64,000 nucleotides of DNA, taken from contig NC_064435.1 of the NCBI RefSeq assembly GCF_023343835.1, positions 85,567,788 through 85,631,787 on the forward strand, written 5' to 3'. This document shows, in pieces, positions 1-11,400 of the stretch. A program made the position numbers and the translations under genes. This DNA comes from Lagopus muta (lineage: Eukaryota; Chordata; Aves; Galliformes; Phasianidae). Numbering within the stretch: position 1 is the stretch's first letter; every line of letters begins with the position of its first letter. The notes beneath the pieces are model-generated. The model ran no database searches. It was not told the origin of the DNA and was given only the letters and a program-made list of their open reading frames with translations.

Positions 1-1513
1 TAGTATGCAACCTCTGTTCCGCTGCCAGCACTATTTATTTATACTCCTGTTTTGAGGCAGACTGTGGCTGTCCATTTCAGATCTGGCTCTCACAGACACT
101 TTATTCCTACAGCTACAGCCTCAGTGATGGTGTCCAATTTCTTAACCTTCATCAGTTTCCACTGACCCACTCCCTCCCCCCACATGACACGCACTTTTTC
201 TCATCTGAAATGCTTTTAACAGTTCATCATAGCCACCCGCTACAACCCTGCCATATCAGCTCATGTTCCCCCTATCATTTTCCCTTCCCAGCAACCCTTC
301 TATCCACAGCCTGCACACTGCTAAATATACATCCAGCAGCACTCTGAAGGAGCAATGTGCCACTCGCTGGAGCACAGCTCCACCTGTTTGCCAGGCTGGC
401 ACAGTGACTTTTAGAGAGGGACTGTGAGTGCTGAAAGCAAAGGGCCAGAAGGGGCCTAAAAGCTGTGTGAGGAGACTGCGGATCCTGTAAGCAGCAGCTA
501 TGCACCACGAGTCACACAGCCTGGACATTACTCCACGCAATTTAGGAAAGACTAACCTGAAGTGACCCTTCTACTGAGAAGGTCCCTCCAATCTTAGACC
601 TGCACAGTGACAAGAACGTTCCAGCTCAGCTGCTGGCCCCCAGCTCCATCCACACGCCCCTAACAGACACAACCACGCCTGCTGCCCTTTCCAGGCTTCT
701 CTTTCTACCTCATTCCCTTGATCTCAGTCTCTTACAACTCTGCTTCCCCTGGAGAAAAGCTTAATCCTCTTTCCATCCCCCAGCACAGAGTAAAACCTTC
801 ATCAGTCAAAGTAAATCCTTTCTCAGCCTCGGGGTTACGCGAGGTGAACCAGAAGGCACCTTCGCTCTGGAGGCAGCCATCTTTTCCGTGGAGGCAATCC
901 CCACAGGATTTCCTGGGGTCTCCCCTGATCCCTGATGAGGGATAGCAGCGGGGATCTCCCCGCTAAGGGCAGCCCCGAGCCCAAAAGGGAAGCGGAGGTG
1001 CAAAGCAGGCCACGGGAGGTGTTACAATGGCCGCAGGAGAAACGGAGCCCACCGCTCCCATTGCCACCTGACATGCTCGCAGCCCGGGGCAGGCTGAGCC
1101 ACGGCCGCCTTTTCGCTTTCAGTACATATGTCAGCGGCGGATCGCTGCCCAACGGGCCCGGAGGCGGAGGACGCAAACGCACCCCTGCTGCGGGGCGCAC
1201 AGCCGGCACACAGCGCGGCTCCCCCCCGCTCTCCGCAGCGGCACCTGTCGGCAGCAGGCAGCCCCCCGACCCTTTTATTTTCCCTTTTTTTTTTTTCCGC
1301 CGAGGAGCAGGGCAGAACCTCGGTCCCTCCACCCACACCCCCCCGCTCCCAAAAGCAGCGCCGCATCCACCCACCCCCCTCGCAAAGGGCGTTTCGATCG
1401 AGAAGGGCACGGCTATGTTAGAGCGGGGGATAAAAATAAAGCGGGGAAGGAAGGAGGGCGGAGGGCTGGGGAACTTAGGGGCTGAGCGGGGAAAGCATGC
1501 TGAGTGCCCCCAC
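1..1513 (-). other. GMPR: GMPR intron 1 (partial, 5' part)
   Basis: The sequence left of the GMPR exon 1 donor (GT at 1513-1512) is the start of intron 1, which runs off the window edge. I looked on the minus strand for the next coding segment of GMP reductase (the stretch around the conserved ANMDTVGT) and did not find it, so exon 2 is outside the window. The part from about 950 to 1513 belongs to the CpG island and carries a poly-T run near 1288-1300 and G-rich runs on the plus strand. The part from 1 to about 900 is ordinary non-coding DNA with no recognisable gene or repeat. Open frames here on either strand are explained by high GC content. Confidence 0.7.
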
Positions 1514-1600
1514 CTCGGATCTGCTTTTGAGGCTGCTTCGTTTGGGTCTGAGCAGGACATCTTTAAAGTCCAGCTTGAGGTCTGCGTCTACCCGGGGCAT
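1514..1600 (-). CDS. GMPR: GMP reductase 1, first coding exon (partial gene)
   Basis: This exon encodes the N-terminus of GMP reductase, the cytosolic NADPH-dependent enzyme that deaminates GMP to IMP and so links guanine to adenine nucleotide pools. The 29 codons start [17 protein letters not shown] and continue [12 protein letters not shown], which matches the recalled N-terminus of vertebrate GMPR nearly residue for residue. The ATG (1600-1598) has A at -3 (CAAGATGC), a good start context, and there is no other ATG between it and the predicted transcription start. The exon ends after the codon GAG at a phase-0 donor, GTGGGG, the same break point as I recall in human GMPR before VDLERTF. 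The remaining exons, including the catalytic Cys loop and the (beta/alpha)8 barrel, lie beyond the left edge. GMPR2 is the alternative paralogue, but the sequence and the neighbouring MYLIP favour GMPR. Confidence 0.93.
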
Positions 1601-1684
1601 CTTGCTGGGATCTCCTGGCGGCAGCGGCGGCCCCGCTGCGCTCCGCTCCGCTGCGCCGCGCCGCCTGCCGAGCCGGGGCGGCCA
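1601..1684 (-). other. GMPR: GMPR 5' untranslated region (predicted)
   Basis: This is the interval between the GMPR ATG and a start site placed about 30 bp downstream of the TATA-like element at 1717-1710. It is very GC-rich and has no ATG in the sense direction, so the first AUG of the transcript would be the GMPR start codon. The 5' limit is inferred from TATA spacing only. Confidence 0.5.
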
Positions 1685-1709
1685 AAGCCCGCGGGCCGCG
1701 CACGGAGCC

Positions 1710-1717
1710 TATTTATA
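1710..1717 (-). promoter_or_regulatory. GMPR: GMPR core promoter: TATA box overlapping a MEF2-type site
   Basis: On the minus strand 1717-1710 reads TATAAATA, about 110 bp upstream of the GMPR ATG, in a TATA-box position within a CpG island. The ten bases 1709-1718 read CTATTTATAG, which fits the MEF2 consensus CTA(A/T)4TAG exactly. GMPR is known to be strongly expressed in muscle, so one element could serve both TBP and MEF2. That dual use is inference. Confidence 0.6.
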
Positions 1718-2130
1718 GGGCGCGGGGAGCGCGACGCAGCTGCCGGGCCCCATCGCTTTATTAGGAGCGGACCGGTGTCAGCCGCGCAGCCCGCTGCCCC
1801 TTCTCCCCCCTCCTTGTTTCCTTGTGTAGCGGGGGGGAGACGGCCGGGGACGCGGCTCCCGCCCGCAGACCGCCGGTGCGGGACGAGGCGCGGGCACGGC
1901 CGCCGGCACGACGGCTTAAGGGCAAAGGAAGGGCAGAGGAAATGGCGCCTCCGTGTGACCGAGCGGCCCTGGCGCTGCCCGCGCTGGTGGGGAAGCCCGC
2001 CGCCCTGGGGACTCCCCTGCCGCTGCCCTCGCCGCGCCGGCGGGCTGACGGCTGCGGGCCAATAGCCGCCGACCAACCGCCACCTCCTCGCGCGGCCCGG
2101 CCCTGAGGGCTGAGCGCCGCTTCCCGCCCC

Positions 2131-3439
2131 AAACTTTGCAGGCTCGTAGAGGGCCGGCCATTGCCCGGCAAGTTGTTGATGGAAGTCAGGGCTTGCAGGG
2201 TGCTTCCTCAAGCGCTTGTGCCCCAGTCCCTGCTTGTCATCCGCTGGCAATGGCGCCTCAGAGTGTGGCCCAGCTCTCGGGACCCCTTACCCCCCGGATC
2301 CCCCGAACTGGTTCCAAATGTGACAGCTGAGCAAAGCACTGTTCGACGTTAGAAGTGAGACGTTTGCAGCTGGCTGGTCACAGGAGAGCAGTCAAGCTGC
2401 CAGCCAGCCACCTGCAGCTGCCTCAGCACAGGCATTTATTTTAGTAATAGCTACAGAATTAAGTGTGCTGGGTCCAGACTCCATGTACTGGCACAGGGAT
2501 TGATACAAAGGTACCGTGAGGTACTGTGGGATCTTTGAGCTTAAAGTCTATTTAATTACAAAGGTCATTAAGACTTCTTTGCAAAGCACGAGTGTTTCCA
2601 GTGACTGGAAAGCGAAGTAGGAGAGGGTCATTGCTGGTTTCCCTTCATTGCACACCCTGCAGGATGAGGCAGTGTTCTCTTTTTTATCTACAAATTGCAC
2701 TCATCCAGTCAACACCCTCCAGCAAAGCTCTTTACAACCTCTTTGCCCTGCTGTCCTGGGTAATTTAGTATGACTGGGTGTGATGCCCAGGCTTTATGCA
2801 GCAAACAGGTGTTTGAGTGCTTTCTGTTTCGAATGTCCCAGTGAAGAAGACTTGAATCTGGTTTCCAGTAAGCCTTGAAGCTTCAAACTCCAGAAGATAT
2901 TCCATGAGAATTTTGCCACTGAGGCTCTTCCCACATAAGTGTTCAGGTGAAATAAGACCATTACAATCAGTCTCATCTGCACAACAAGGACTGTTTGCTT
3001 GGTGAATTCTCCACAGGCTTCAGTATAACAGAGCTACTAAAGTTTGTCCTTTAGATATGTAAAGGACACATCTCCCACCATTTACCACTCAATAATAAAT
3101 TAACATTTTGTTCAGAAGCAGTGAGTAGTGGTGAGAATGGGTCCTTTGGAAGTGGCAAGCCTATGGTGGAGAAACTGAGAATGGAGAAAGCACAAATGCT
3201 TTCTGTCCCTGCCTGGCACTGTATCTTCTCTTTGCCCATCATGGAATGGATGGGATGCTGAGTAGCAAGAAAGGAGCCCTTGAGATGCACTGTGCATGCA
3301 GAAGGTCAGCACTGTCGTGCCTAGTGGGAGGCTATCAGCAATACCTGCAAACCCCAGAAAATCCATGCCTGATGCTGTGCTGCTCAGCATCAATTCAGGG
3401 AATATTTAAACAAATTGTACATGTGTATGGGTGCTGGCC
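2131..3439. other. Intergenic DNA upstream of GMPR
   Basis: There is no recognisable exon, RNA gene or repeat. Base composition falls from the CpG island to ordinary intergenic values after about 2350. Confidence 0.6.
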
Positions 3440-3905
3440 ATTAAGACCACCTCCATTATCTTTGAAGGCAGATTCCTGAGGAGTGGAAAAAGCAGATGGC
3501 ATTCCTATCTTCAGGAAGAGCAAGCAGGAGAGTGTGGAGAACTGCAGACCAGTCATCCTCACCTCAGCACCTGAAAATGTGATGGAGCAAATTATCTTGG
3601 AAAATATTTCCTAACACAAGAAAGACAAGAAGCTGACTGGAAGTTGTCATCATGAATTTACCAAGGCAAAATCATGCTCGGCTAACTTCTAGTTTGGTAG
3701 ATGGGGTGAGCAATGTGAGCAATGGATGTTATTTGTTTTGACTTTAGCAAGGCTTTTGACAGACTCCCTTAACATCTTCATAGATAAGCTGTTGAAGTGT
3801 GGACTAGGTAAAAGGACAGTGAAGTGGACTGAACACCGATTGACTGAACTTCAGAGGGTTGTGATCAACGACACAAAGTCCAGCAGAAGGTTGCTCACTT
3901 ACCAG
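3440..3905 (+). mobile_element. CR1 LINE fragment, reverse-transcriptase region
   Basis: This is a decayed internal piece of a CR1 non-LTR retrotransposon in plus orientation. Around 3727-3765 the translation reads VICFDFSKAFDRL, the reverse-transcriptase FDFSKAFD-type motif of CR1. Upstream, about 3540-3600, text resembling NCRPVILTSAPENVMEQII matches the RT region preceding it. Stops and frameshifts interrupt the frame, so it is a dead copy. It lacks the 3' tail, so its right boundary is approximate. Confidence 0.75.
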
Positions 3906-5470
3906 GTTAATTGTATATGGCATTGAAAACATCCCTTTTTACCTGTACTCAGTTTTCTTCTAATTTAAATAAGAACAACACCACCAGCTCCTTGGTACTA
4001 AAGAAGCCAGTCAGTGATAAGTTCTGAGCACCAGACACACCTCCAGGGTGGATGTTTAGTGAGATTGTCGTTGTTTATCAACAGAAACAAATAGCCTGAT
4101 GGTCACAGCAGGTACACGGCTGACAGCTCAAGTACTTGCTGACTTCTGTGCTATGGTTCCCAGTAAACTCTATGGCCTCATACAGCTCCGTACAGACAGC
4201 TTGTAACAGAGTTAATTGTGTGTTTAAGGGGTGTAGTGAGCAGTAGAGTAAGTGTTGCTCCCACAAGTGTTTAAGTGCTCCCACAAACTGTGTGTCATGA
4301 CTTCATAGTAAAACTGCACATCTGGAAAGAGCAGCAAGCTGCAGGGTATGGGACAAAGCTGTTTCACTGTTAAGGAAAAGCAGTACTTTTGGGAAATAAC
4401 CTTGTTTTCTTTCAAGAAATTAAAATACTTTTTATATTTCTGTTTGAATTTTGACCCTGTCAACTTTGAAAAGCATTTGCCAATAGCTGGATCAAGAGAC
4501 CTAACTCAACAAACCCTGCAAATGCAAGCAGATTTCTTTTGGCTGTGGAGATAAGGGAGTTCTTCTGAAATATCACTGGTGCTGCAGCATCTACACTGTG
4601 CCTTTTGCTGGCCTTGATAGTCACCAGAAATGGAATGAGTGGAGCTGACACCCCTGACCTACATAGCTGTTCCAAGCTGACTTCAGCCATGTGCATGATG
4701 ATCACTTGTTCTAAAGGGGAGAGAGTCATGCCAGAGATATTTTCATTAAATTCAAAGATCTTAAGTTATCCTACTAATCAGTATCTGAGCTCCAGGCCTA
4801 CACTGAGTTCAGTAGGTCAGCTTTTCATTCAGGGTACAGGTTTCTTATGTGAGTAAGGTCAGTATCCATACCTTTTGATTTCAGCAGGTTTAAAATGCTA
4901 ATTATAAGTAGTCATAACAATCAATAATGGCCTACTCTAGACTCTGGCCTTCCTTGGCTTATGAATTTAGAGCCTGTATATGCTGACAAATAAAATGAAC
5001 CAAGCCCATTCTTTGTACTTTGCAAGAATGCAACTGTAACATCTGTTCAGATGCCCCAGGGGTTTTACTCATACTATATACTAGAAACAGTCTGATGCCT
5101 AAACTGTACTCAGACTACCTGGCAGAGTGCTAGAAGTAGGAGCTGCCCTAGTTGTCCAAGGGAGTGTAATACAAATTAAAAGAGTATGAAGCATTGCATG
5201 CATGTGGAGCACGTATGGCCGTGAACTCGTCCAGTTTAGTGTACTAAAGGGCTTTATTGTTTTGAAAAAAAGTCTGCATACTATCTTGTATACTATCCAC
5301 TGTGAACTGATACTTCTGTAAATCACATCTAACACCCACATACTGCAAAAGAAAATCAGATTATTTCCATGGAAATTTTCAGCCATCTCCCAGCATTGGA
5401 GACAGATTCTGTTGGAGCTGTAGAGCTCCATATACAGAACCATCCTCCCTTCAGTGGTGCCAACTGGCAG
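3906..5470. other. Intergenic DNA
   Basis: Ordinary non-coding sequence lies between two CR1 fragments. The open frames (all under 130 codons) have no recognisable domain. Confidence 0.55.
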
Positions 5471-5590
5471 TATCATAGAATCATAGAATCACCAAGGTTG
5501 GAAAAGACCTAAAAGATCATCCAGTCCAACCGTTCACCTATCACCAATAGCTCCCACTAAACCATGTCCCTCAACACAACATCCAGCCTT
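5471..5590 (-). mobile_element. CR1 LINE 3' end, short truncated copy
   Basis: It begins with the antisense CR1 tail repeat (ATAGAATC twice), then the characteristic CCAAGGTTGGAAAAGACC segment. The copy is about 120 bp, severely 5'-truncated and in minus orientation. Its sequence is almost the same as the start of the CR1 at 17287, indicating the same subfamily. Confidence 0.9.
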
Positions 5591-5684
5591 ATGAGAACAG
5601 AACCAGTATGAGAGAAAATGAGCATAAGCTGAAACACAGAAAATTCCATTTGAACATAAAAAAAAGCCCCCACTTTTATTACTG

Positions 5685-5866
5685 TGAGGGTGATGGAACA
5701 CTGGGATAGTTTGCCCCAAGAGGTTATGGAGCTTCTCTGACCTTGGAGAGCCTCAAAATCCAACTGCACATGGTGCTGGATAACCTTCCTTAGCTGAACC
5801 TGCCTGAGTAGCGGTTGGACCAGATGACCTTGGGAGGTCCCTGCTGATGCTGTGGTATTGTACGCA
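5685..5866 (+). mobile_element. CR1 LINE 3' fragment
   Basis: The plus-strand text (CCCCAAGAGGTTATGGAG, then GGTTGGACCAGATGACCT) matches the terminal part of CR1 elements, which encodes the end of ORF2 and the short 3' UTR. It is opposite in orientation to the fragment at 5471 and directly abuts the next CR1. Its tail repeat is eroded. Confidence 0.75.
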
Positions 5867-5867
5867 C

Positions 5868-6275
5868 TGTGGGAACTGGGCTTGGTCAGCCTGGAGAAGA
5901 GGAAGCTCCAGGGAGACCTCACTGCAGCCTCCCAGTATTTAAACTGAGATTATATATAGGAGGGAAATCAACTTTTTACATGGGTAAATATGGATAGGAC
6001 AAGGGGGAATGGCATTGAATTAAAATAGAGGAGATTTAGATGAGATGTCAGGAAGAAGTGCTTCACTGAATGGGTTGTGAGGTGCTGTAACAGAATGCCC
6101 AGAGAGGCTGTGGATGCCTCATTCCTGGAGATGTTCAAGGCCAGGTTGGGAGGGGCCCTGGGCAGCCTAAGCTAATCTCTGATTTAGTGGCTGACAACCC
6201 TGCCATGGAAGGGAGGTTGGAACTAAATGATTTTTGAGGTCCCTTCCAACCCAAGCCATTCTATGATTCTCTTGT
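5868..6275 (+). mobile_element. CR1 LINE 3' fragment with tail repeat
   Basis: About 400 bp of CR1 3' end in plus orientation. It includes the ORF2 C-terminal coding relic (CAGCCTGGAGAAGAGGAAG), the GTTCAAGGCCAGGTTGGGAG segment, and a 3' tail of ATTCTATGATTCT near 6260-6274. Point changes and stops abolish coding capacity. Confidence 0.88.
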
Positions 6276-7801
6276 AAGATCTCAAGGGGCTTTAAAAATT
6301 CTTGTAATTAAATACTTTTTTAGATGGTCATAGCCATCACTAAAGCTCTGTTACATTAAGAGAAAGGCAGGGAAAGACAAATTCAAGGATGAAGTAGAAT
6401 CATGTGCAATTTACACATCTAAACACTGATTATGGTCTCACATTGGCATTCTAGCAGTGAAATTACTGACTTGAGTGGATTTGTCCCTACTTAATACCAC
6501 TACTGGGTGAAATACATCAGGGACAAGTGGCAGTACTGAAGCCTACACTGATTTGGCATATAAACTGACTTCAGACAGCAAAAACAATGGACTCATTCCC
6601 ATTATTACCACTAGGATTTGTTACCACCAAAACATGCTGAAACTGGCCTTGAGTTACATGTCCTTACAGCTGAAATCATGCAGAGGGGCATTGTTAGGAT
6701 TGGTACTGAATCTGGAAAGTTCTTATCTCTCATTTCAGGGTATGTTCAGCCTGTCAGAACTCCACATTGTGTCAACTGTTTGAGCTCCTTCTTCACCCAC
6801 ATGAGGTTTTGTCTCTGTGTTGTATACACACTGCCTGCAGTCCCACAGAGTCTCTTCATCAGCTTCTTCCTAGCAGCAGCCAGCGTGGTTATCCACAATG
6901 CCACAAAATCAGTAGGGAAAGGGCTCTCTGACAGTGAACTCCACCTATTCTTCTTATAACTCTGAAGAAGTTCTTTGGTGCCTTGGCTCCTTGGACTCCC
7001 CTTGGGAAGGATGGGCATTTCTAGGTCCTTTTCTATATTTTCCTCTTCCACGATCTAGTTTTGGTTCTGGAACCCCATGCCTGATCTTGTTTTTGCATCT
7101 GTTACCCTCTAAAATTATAGGACAGCTTGGCTATGTGGTCTTCCCATCTCAGACTAGTAGGATGGACGTCTTTTGTGTGGCCTAGTCCTAAGCTGATTTA
7201 CCAGGGTTTTCCAGAAGATACTAGGCCATGTTCTCTTAACAGCAAGTTAAGCTAGGTAGAAAAACTGCCACAGTAAATAACATTATATTTTCAAATAAAT
7301 GAATCAAAGTAATCTTGTAGAAGGACTTGGGCTGAGGAGAGCTCAGCAAAAACTGAATTTCTTGTGCTGCCTACATAGCAGCTGGAGGCTTCTTGTCAGC
7401 AGATGACCCTCTGTCATGATAGCGCATGAGAATTTCACTGCAACAAGCCAGACTCTGCTGGGTCTGGCAATACCACTCTCTCAGTGTTTGTATTCAAACT
7501 TTAATGTAAACTTGAAACTGAGCTTCATCCATCATTTTTAGCCAAAGTCTTCCAAAGAATTCAGTGTCAATTCAACCTGCTCCTGTGAAGTGAGAGTAAC
7601 TCAAGAAGCACTTTTACGCGTGCAAGCAGCTGATTTCACAGTTTGTGCTAGTGAGGTCAGAGTAGCGTTGGGGCAGCACAAATGCTAGCACTGATGTTTG
7701 GCTTGGACTGGATTTTTAAATTATTGTGTGTGTGTGTTTTGTGGCTTTGTTTCTATCATTTGTTTCTTTGTTTTTAGTTTTAAATTATCACTGTAGCTGT
7801 A

Positions 7802-8299
7802 TCAACATGCTGCTTCCCTTATGTTCATCTCCATCTTGCTCCAGGTTTTTCCAGCTTTTTCCTGGAGTTTGTGTTGCTCAGGATCGAGGTGGTTAACACA
7901 GATACTGCTCTGCATTGAAAACTGAAAAACAGTTCTCTTGTGCTTCACGCCATGGGTTTGGTCAGCCTCTTGGGAGTAAGACAAACTAATGTCCTGAAAG
8001 TCCATTTCCTGCTTATTGAGAAGGGTCAAAACATTGTCTCTTTTAACCCTGGTAAATGTTTGCTTTGGTTGGGTGCCCAAAGCCTGTTTCAGTAAGCACT
8101 CTGCCATTGCTCTGTGAGATAGGTGAGAGGCACATAATTTACAAAAAGCAGTCTGTAGGCAAATAGTATTTTCTTTATCTTCTGGTCTTTCCTTGCTGTT
8201 TTTGTGGTGGGTGGAAATCTTGCTGCAAAATTTGAACAGAAGAAAATGTTTCTGAACTGTGAACATCTGGTAATGGCTAACTCTTGATCCCGATTTCAT
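7802..8299 (-). other. Unassigned 165-codon open reading frame
   Basis: This is the longest open frame outside GC-rich or repeat DNA. The predicted product is rich in Lys, Gln, Ser and His, has several Cys but no recognisable spacing of a zinc finger, no signal peptide and no membrane span. I do not recognise the sequence. A frame of this length is expected about once or twice by chance in 64 kb scanned in six frames, so it is listed as an observation and not as a gene. Confidence 0.12.
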
Positions 8300-8358
8300 C
8301 TTTGCTTATTTAAAGAAAATCTTTGAAACTTTACTGCCCAACTGCACCATCTACAGGC

Positions 8359-8402
8359 AAAAAAAAACCCCAACCCAAAACAAAACAAAACAAAAAAAAC
8401 CA
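8359..8402 (+). repeat. A-rich (AAAAC)n low-complexity tract
   Basis: The plus strand shows runs of A broken by C and repeated AAAAC units over about 40 bp. It could be the remnant of a poly(A)-like tract, but no retrotransposed body is visible beside it. Confidence 0.7.
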
Positions 8403-11400
8403 CCACAGAATGTTTGAACTGTATTAAGCACTGTCTTTTAACACCACAAACAATGAAAGCAGATGTATTTTTTTCTGAACTAGATGTATTCGTATGTCTT
8501 TTGAACTTAACATTACATTCCCCAGAACTTTAAATATCTCGTGTGCTCTGTCCAGGAAGTTTTGCTTTTGCAGAATATGTCACAATTTGCTTCTTATTGT
8601 GGGGAAATAGAGGACATGTCTGGCTTAGACCCTGATTGTGCTTTAAGAATTTAATGTGGTGTAGATAAAGGCTGCTGCGTTCACTGGCTGTCAGATGCTA
8701 TTTCATTAACACACCTACATAGGGATAAGGATAAACACCAACTATGCTGTCACTGCCATGCCTTTCTTACCCATAATCCCTCACTGACTAACAGTGAAGA
8801 TATTCTTAAAGTGACCCAGAAAATGCTGCCTCTCTCCCACAGCAAATAAAACTGTGCTAAATATTCTCAAATATCATTATGATAAAAAGGGAGAATTTAA
8901 TGCATGAGCTTGTGAAATATGCAGCAGTTTTGCAAGGCTGTTTGAAAAGTGGCGATGATTAGCATGTGAGGCCACGTTAGATGTGTGTCTGTAGTTGTGT
9001 GTCTGTATCCAGTATGGTGTGTCCACCACCCTTCAGTAATTGAATAGGACAAGCGTGTTGTGAAACTCGTGGATTAAACCTTACTGATTGCACTCCTCCT
9101 TTGTAGGAAGAAAATGGATCCCTCTTTACCTGTTCTCTTGTTCCTGTGAACAAATATATTTAAAAGTCTATTCCCCAGTGATAAACTATATTGAAATAGC
9201 CCTTATAATTGATAGATAGATATATGCATTCTGAGAATAAAATGCAAATAAATGCAAATGATTTGTTCTTGGAAGAGAACGAGGGGCTAAATTCAAGATC
9301 ACATCTTTGCTTGGATTTCACTGTTGTGTACACTACCTTTGCTGGGAAGCTTTCTAAAAAGAAAACAAGAGTTTTATTTGTCCCATTTGAGCATGCAGCA
9401 TCCAGAGTCAACAAGGCGCCAGTTCTGACCAAAACCTTTTTACATTAATGTAATTAATTCTTCTGGAAAATTCTGCATATTTTCAGTCTGTTCCTCCATG
9501 TCCTACTCAGCAGTGCATCTGTTATTTTGCATATTGATTTTTGCTTACCTGTCTCTGCCTTTGTCCCAAGCTGCTATGCAGCAGTGCCATTTCTTGGACT
9601 ATGCTGTTGTCCATATTTCAGCAAAGGCAGAGGACACTACCATATGTGGTTCACAGAGTGCTTTGGGATCCTTCAGAATGAGAGATGTGATATAAACATA
9701 AGATACCATTCATTCCATTTTTCCCCAGCTCACACAGTGCTAATAGGTTTTGCTTTTGTCTGGAGCTCCCCTGACTACATTGTGAAACATCTCAGTGATA
9801 CCATGAACATTTGCTGCTGGCAGACTCATAATCACTGCTCTGTTAGCTCCACTTTACACAAAGATGGCTATTTTCCAGGAACACAATTGACTCTCCTACT
9901 ACCAAATGTCTCTCTATTTTTATCATCCTCAATACCTTCTCTTACAATTTCCCTTGAGATTCTTCACTCAGGTCCCATTTCCCATTTGACGCCTCAGTTC
10001 ACCTGTGGTACGTGGTAGCATCTGTGCTGATCCTGTATCCTGAGTTAAAAGAACCTGTGTAAGGGTGTCTCTTTGTCCTGTGTGTGTCTATCTTCCTTCC
10101 ACTGCGTTTGAATGGCAAAGACTCTTCCCCTTTAGACAGAGCCTAAAGGAGACCAACAATCAACTTCTCCAGGCTACCTAAGCAGCAGCTCATTGTCTCC
10201 TTGAAGGGAAAAAAGCAAAACACAATTGCTTTTCTGAGCCCTTCTGCCCGACTCTGTGGGAAAGGGAATAATTAGCTCCATTAAGCTCTGGAAGGCCAGC
10301 ATACACTTGCATTCACTGCAGTCCCCTCGCTTGACCCTGCTGTGTTAGGGCTGCAGCCAGTCCCTCAGTAAAGACGGCTGAACATTCGAGTTGCTGCCAG
10401 TTCTGCCCACATCACTGCTCCTTGTGCTGCTGTGGCACTGCCCTGGGCTGCACAACCGGCCCGTGATGAATGCAGTATATGGGGGGCCTTTTTCTGCCCC
10501 CTTTTTCACTCCTCATTAGTTTAGCTCAATTATTTTTGCTCCCGTCTTTCTGGAGCTTTTTTTTTATATACAACTGCAAGCTGCTTCTCATCTTTTCATT
10601 CTGACACACTGCTGTCAGGTGGTAGTACATCTCTTGCCAGAACAAGAACTTGCCGTGAAAATCAGTGAGCTGCAATGTCCCTTTGGGGCCAAGCAGACAA
10701 GTCCTTTGGAATTTGTTAAATGAGATCTGTGGGCCTACACTAGGCTGTGGGAAAAAGGATAGGGATAAAAAAAAAGGCTGTAAACATTTGATTTCCTCAT
10801 CACTGAAATGGATCCATTCCTGAATCACTGTGTCCAGTGCCAAATTCGGTAAAAAAAGACATCTTTCTTTACTCCTCATTACTTTCCTAAACCTACATTT
10901 GGGCTATTAAACACCAGATTGGGATATTCTGTGCTATAGACTCCATAGTATGGAATCTACCTTCCCTTGCGTAATAACAAACTGGGATAAAATCCATAGA
11001 AATCACTGGTGGTTTCATGTCAGACTCGTGCACATGATGAAAAAAAAGTCCTTGTCTTTCTTTTTCCACAACTCAATACGGATCTCAGATACACAGAACC
11101 ATTTTGGTATTTAAAATCCATATGATAGTTAATCAGAACAGAAGTGTGGCACCCGATGATCTTGGGCATATATCTGAACTGAGCTTTAGGAAACAAACAA
11201 GTCATACTGATAAAGAACAGCTGTATTCTTATATCAGAAACCATGGCAAGAGTGGATGTTTGAAAAGATTGTATCAATTACTGGGTCATCAGGCATTAGT
11301 ATAAAAGTCAATTTCTGTTTCCCCCCTTTCCCTCCAGTCTCCCTTTGTAGTTGGCTACTAACAGGAAGCTGGGAAAAAGACTGTGATAAAATGTTGGTGA

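Larger units (their letters stand above)
950..2130. promoter_or_regulatory. GMPR: CpG island spanning the GMPR promoter and exon 1
   Basis: The interval is strongly GC-rich with frequent CG dinucleotides, unlike the flanking DNA. It contains GMPR exon 1, the TATA-like element and, further upstream, an inverted CCAAT box (CCAAT on the plus strand at 2059-2063). Long open frames read across it on both strands are by-products of GC content and do not resemble proteins. The island extends on both sides of the start site, as is typical of a vertebrate promoter. Confidence 0.85.

Noticed and set aside
835..2250. Several long open frames (up to 376 codons) on both strands of the GMPR island
   Set aside because: They overlap in many phases, are rich in Pro, Arg, Ala and Gly, and resemble no protein. 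This is expected where GC content makes stop codons rare. The true coding segment is the short GMPR exon 1 in another phase.
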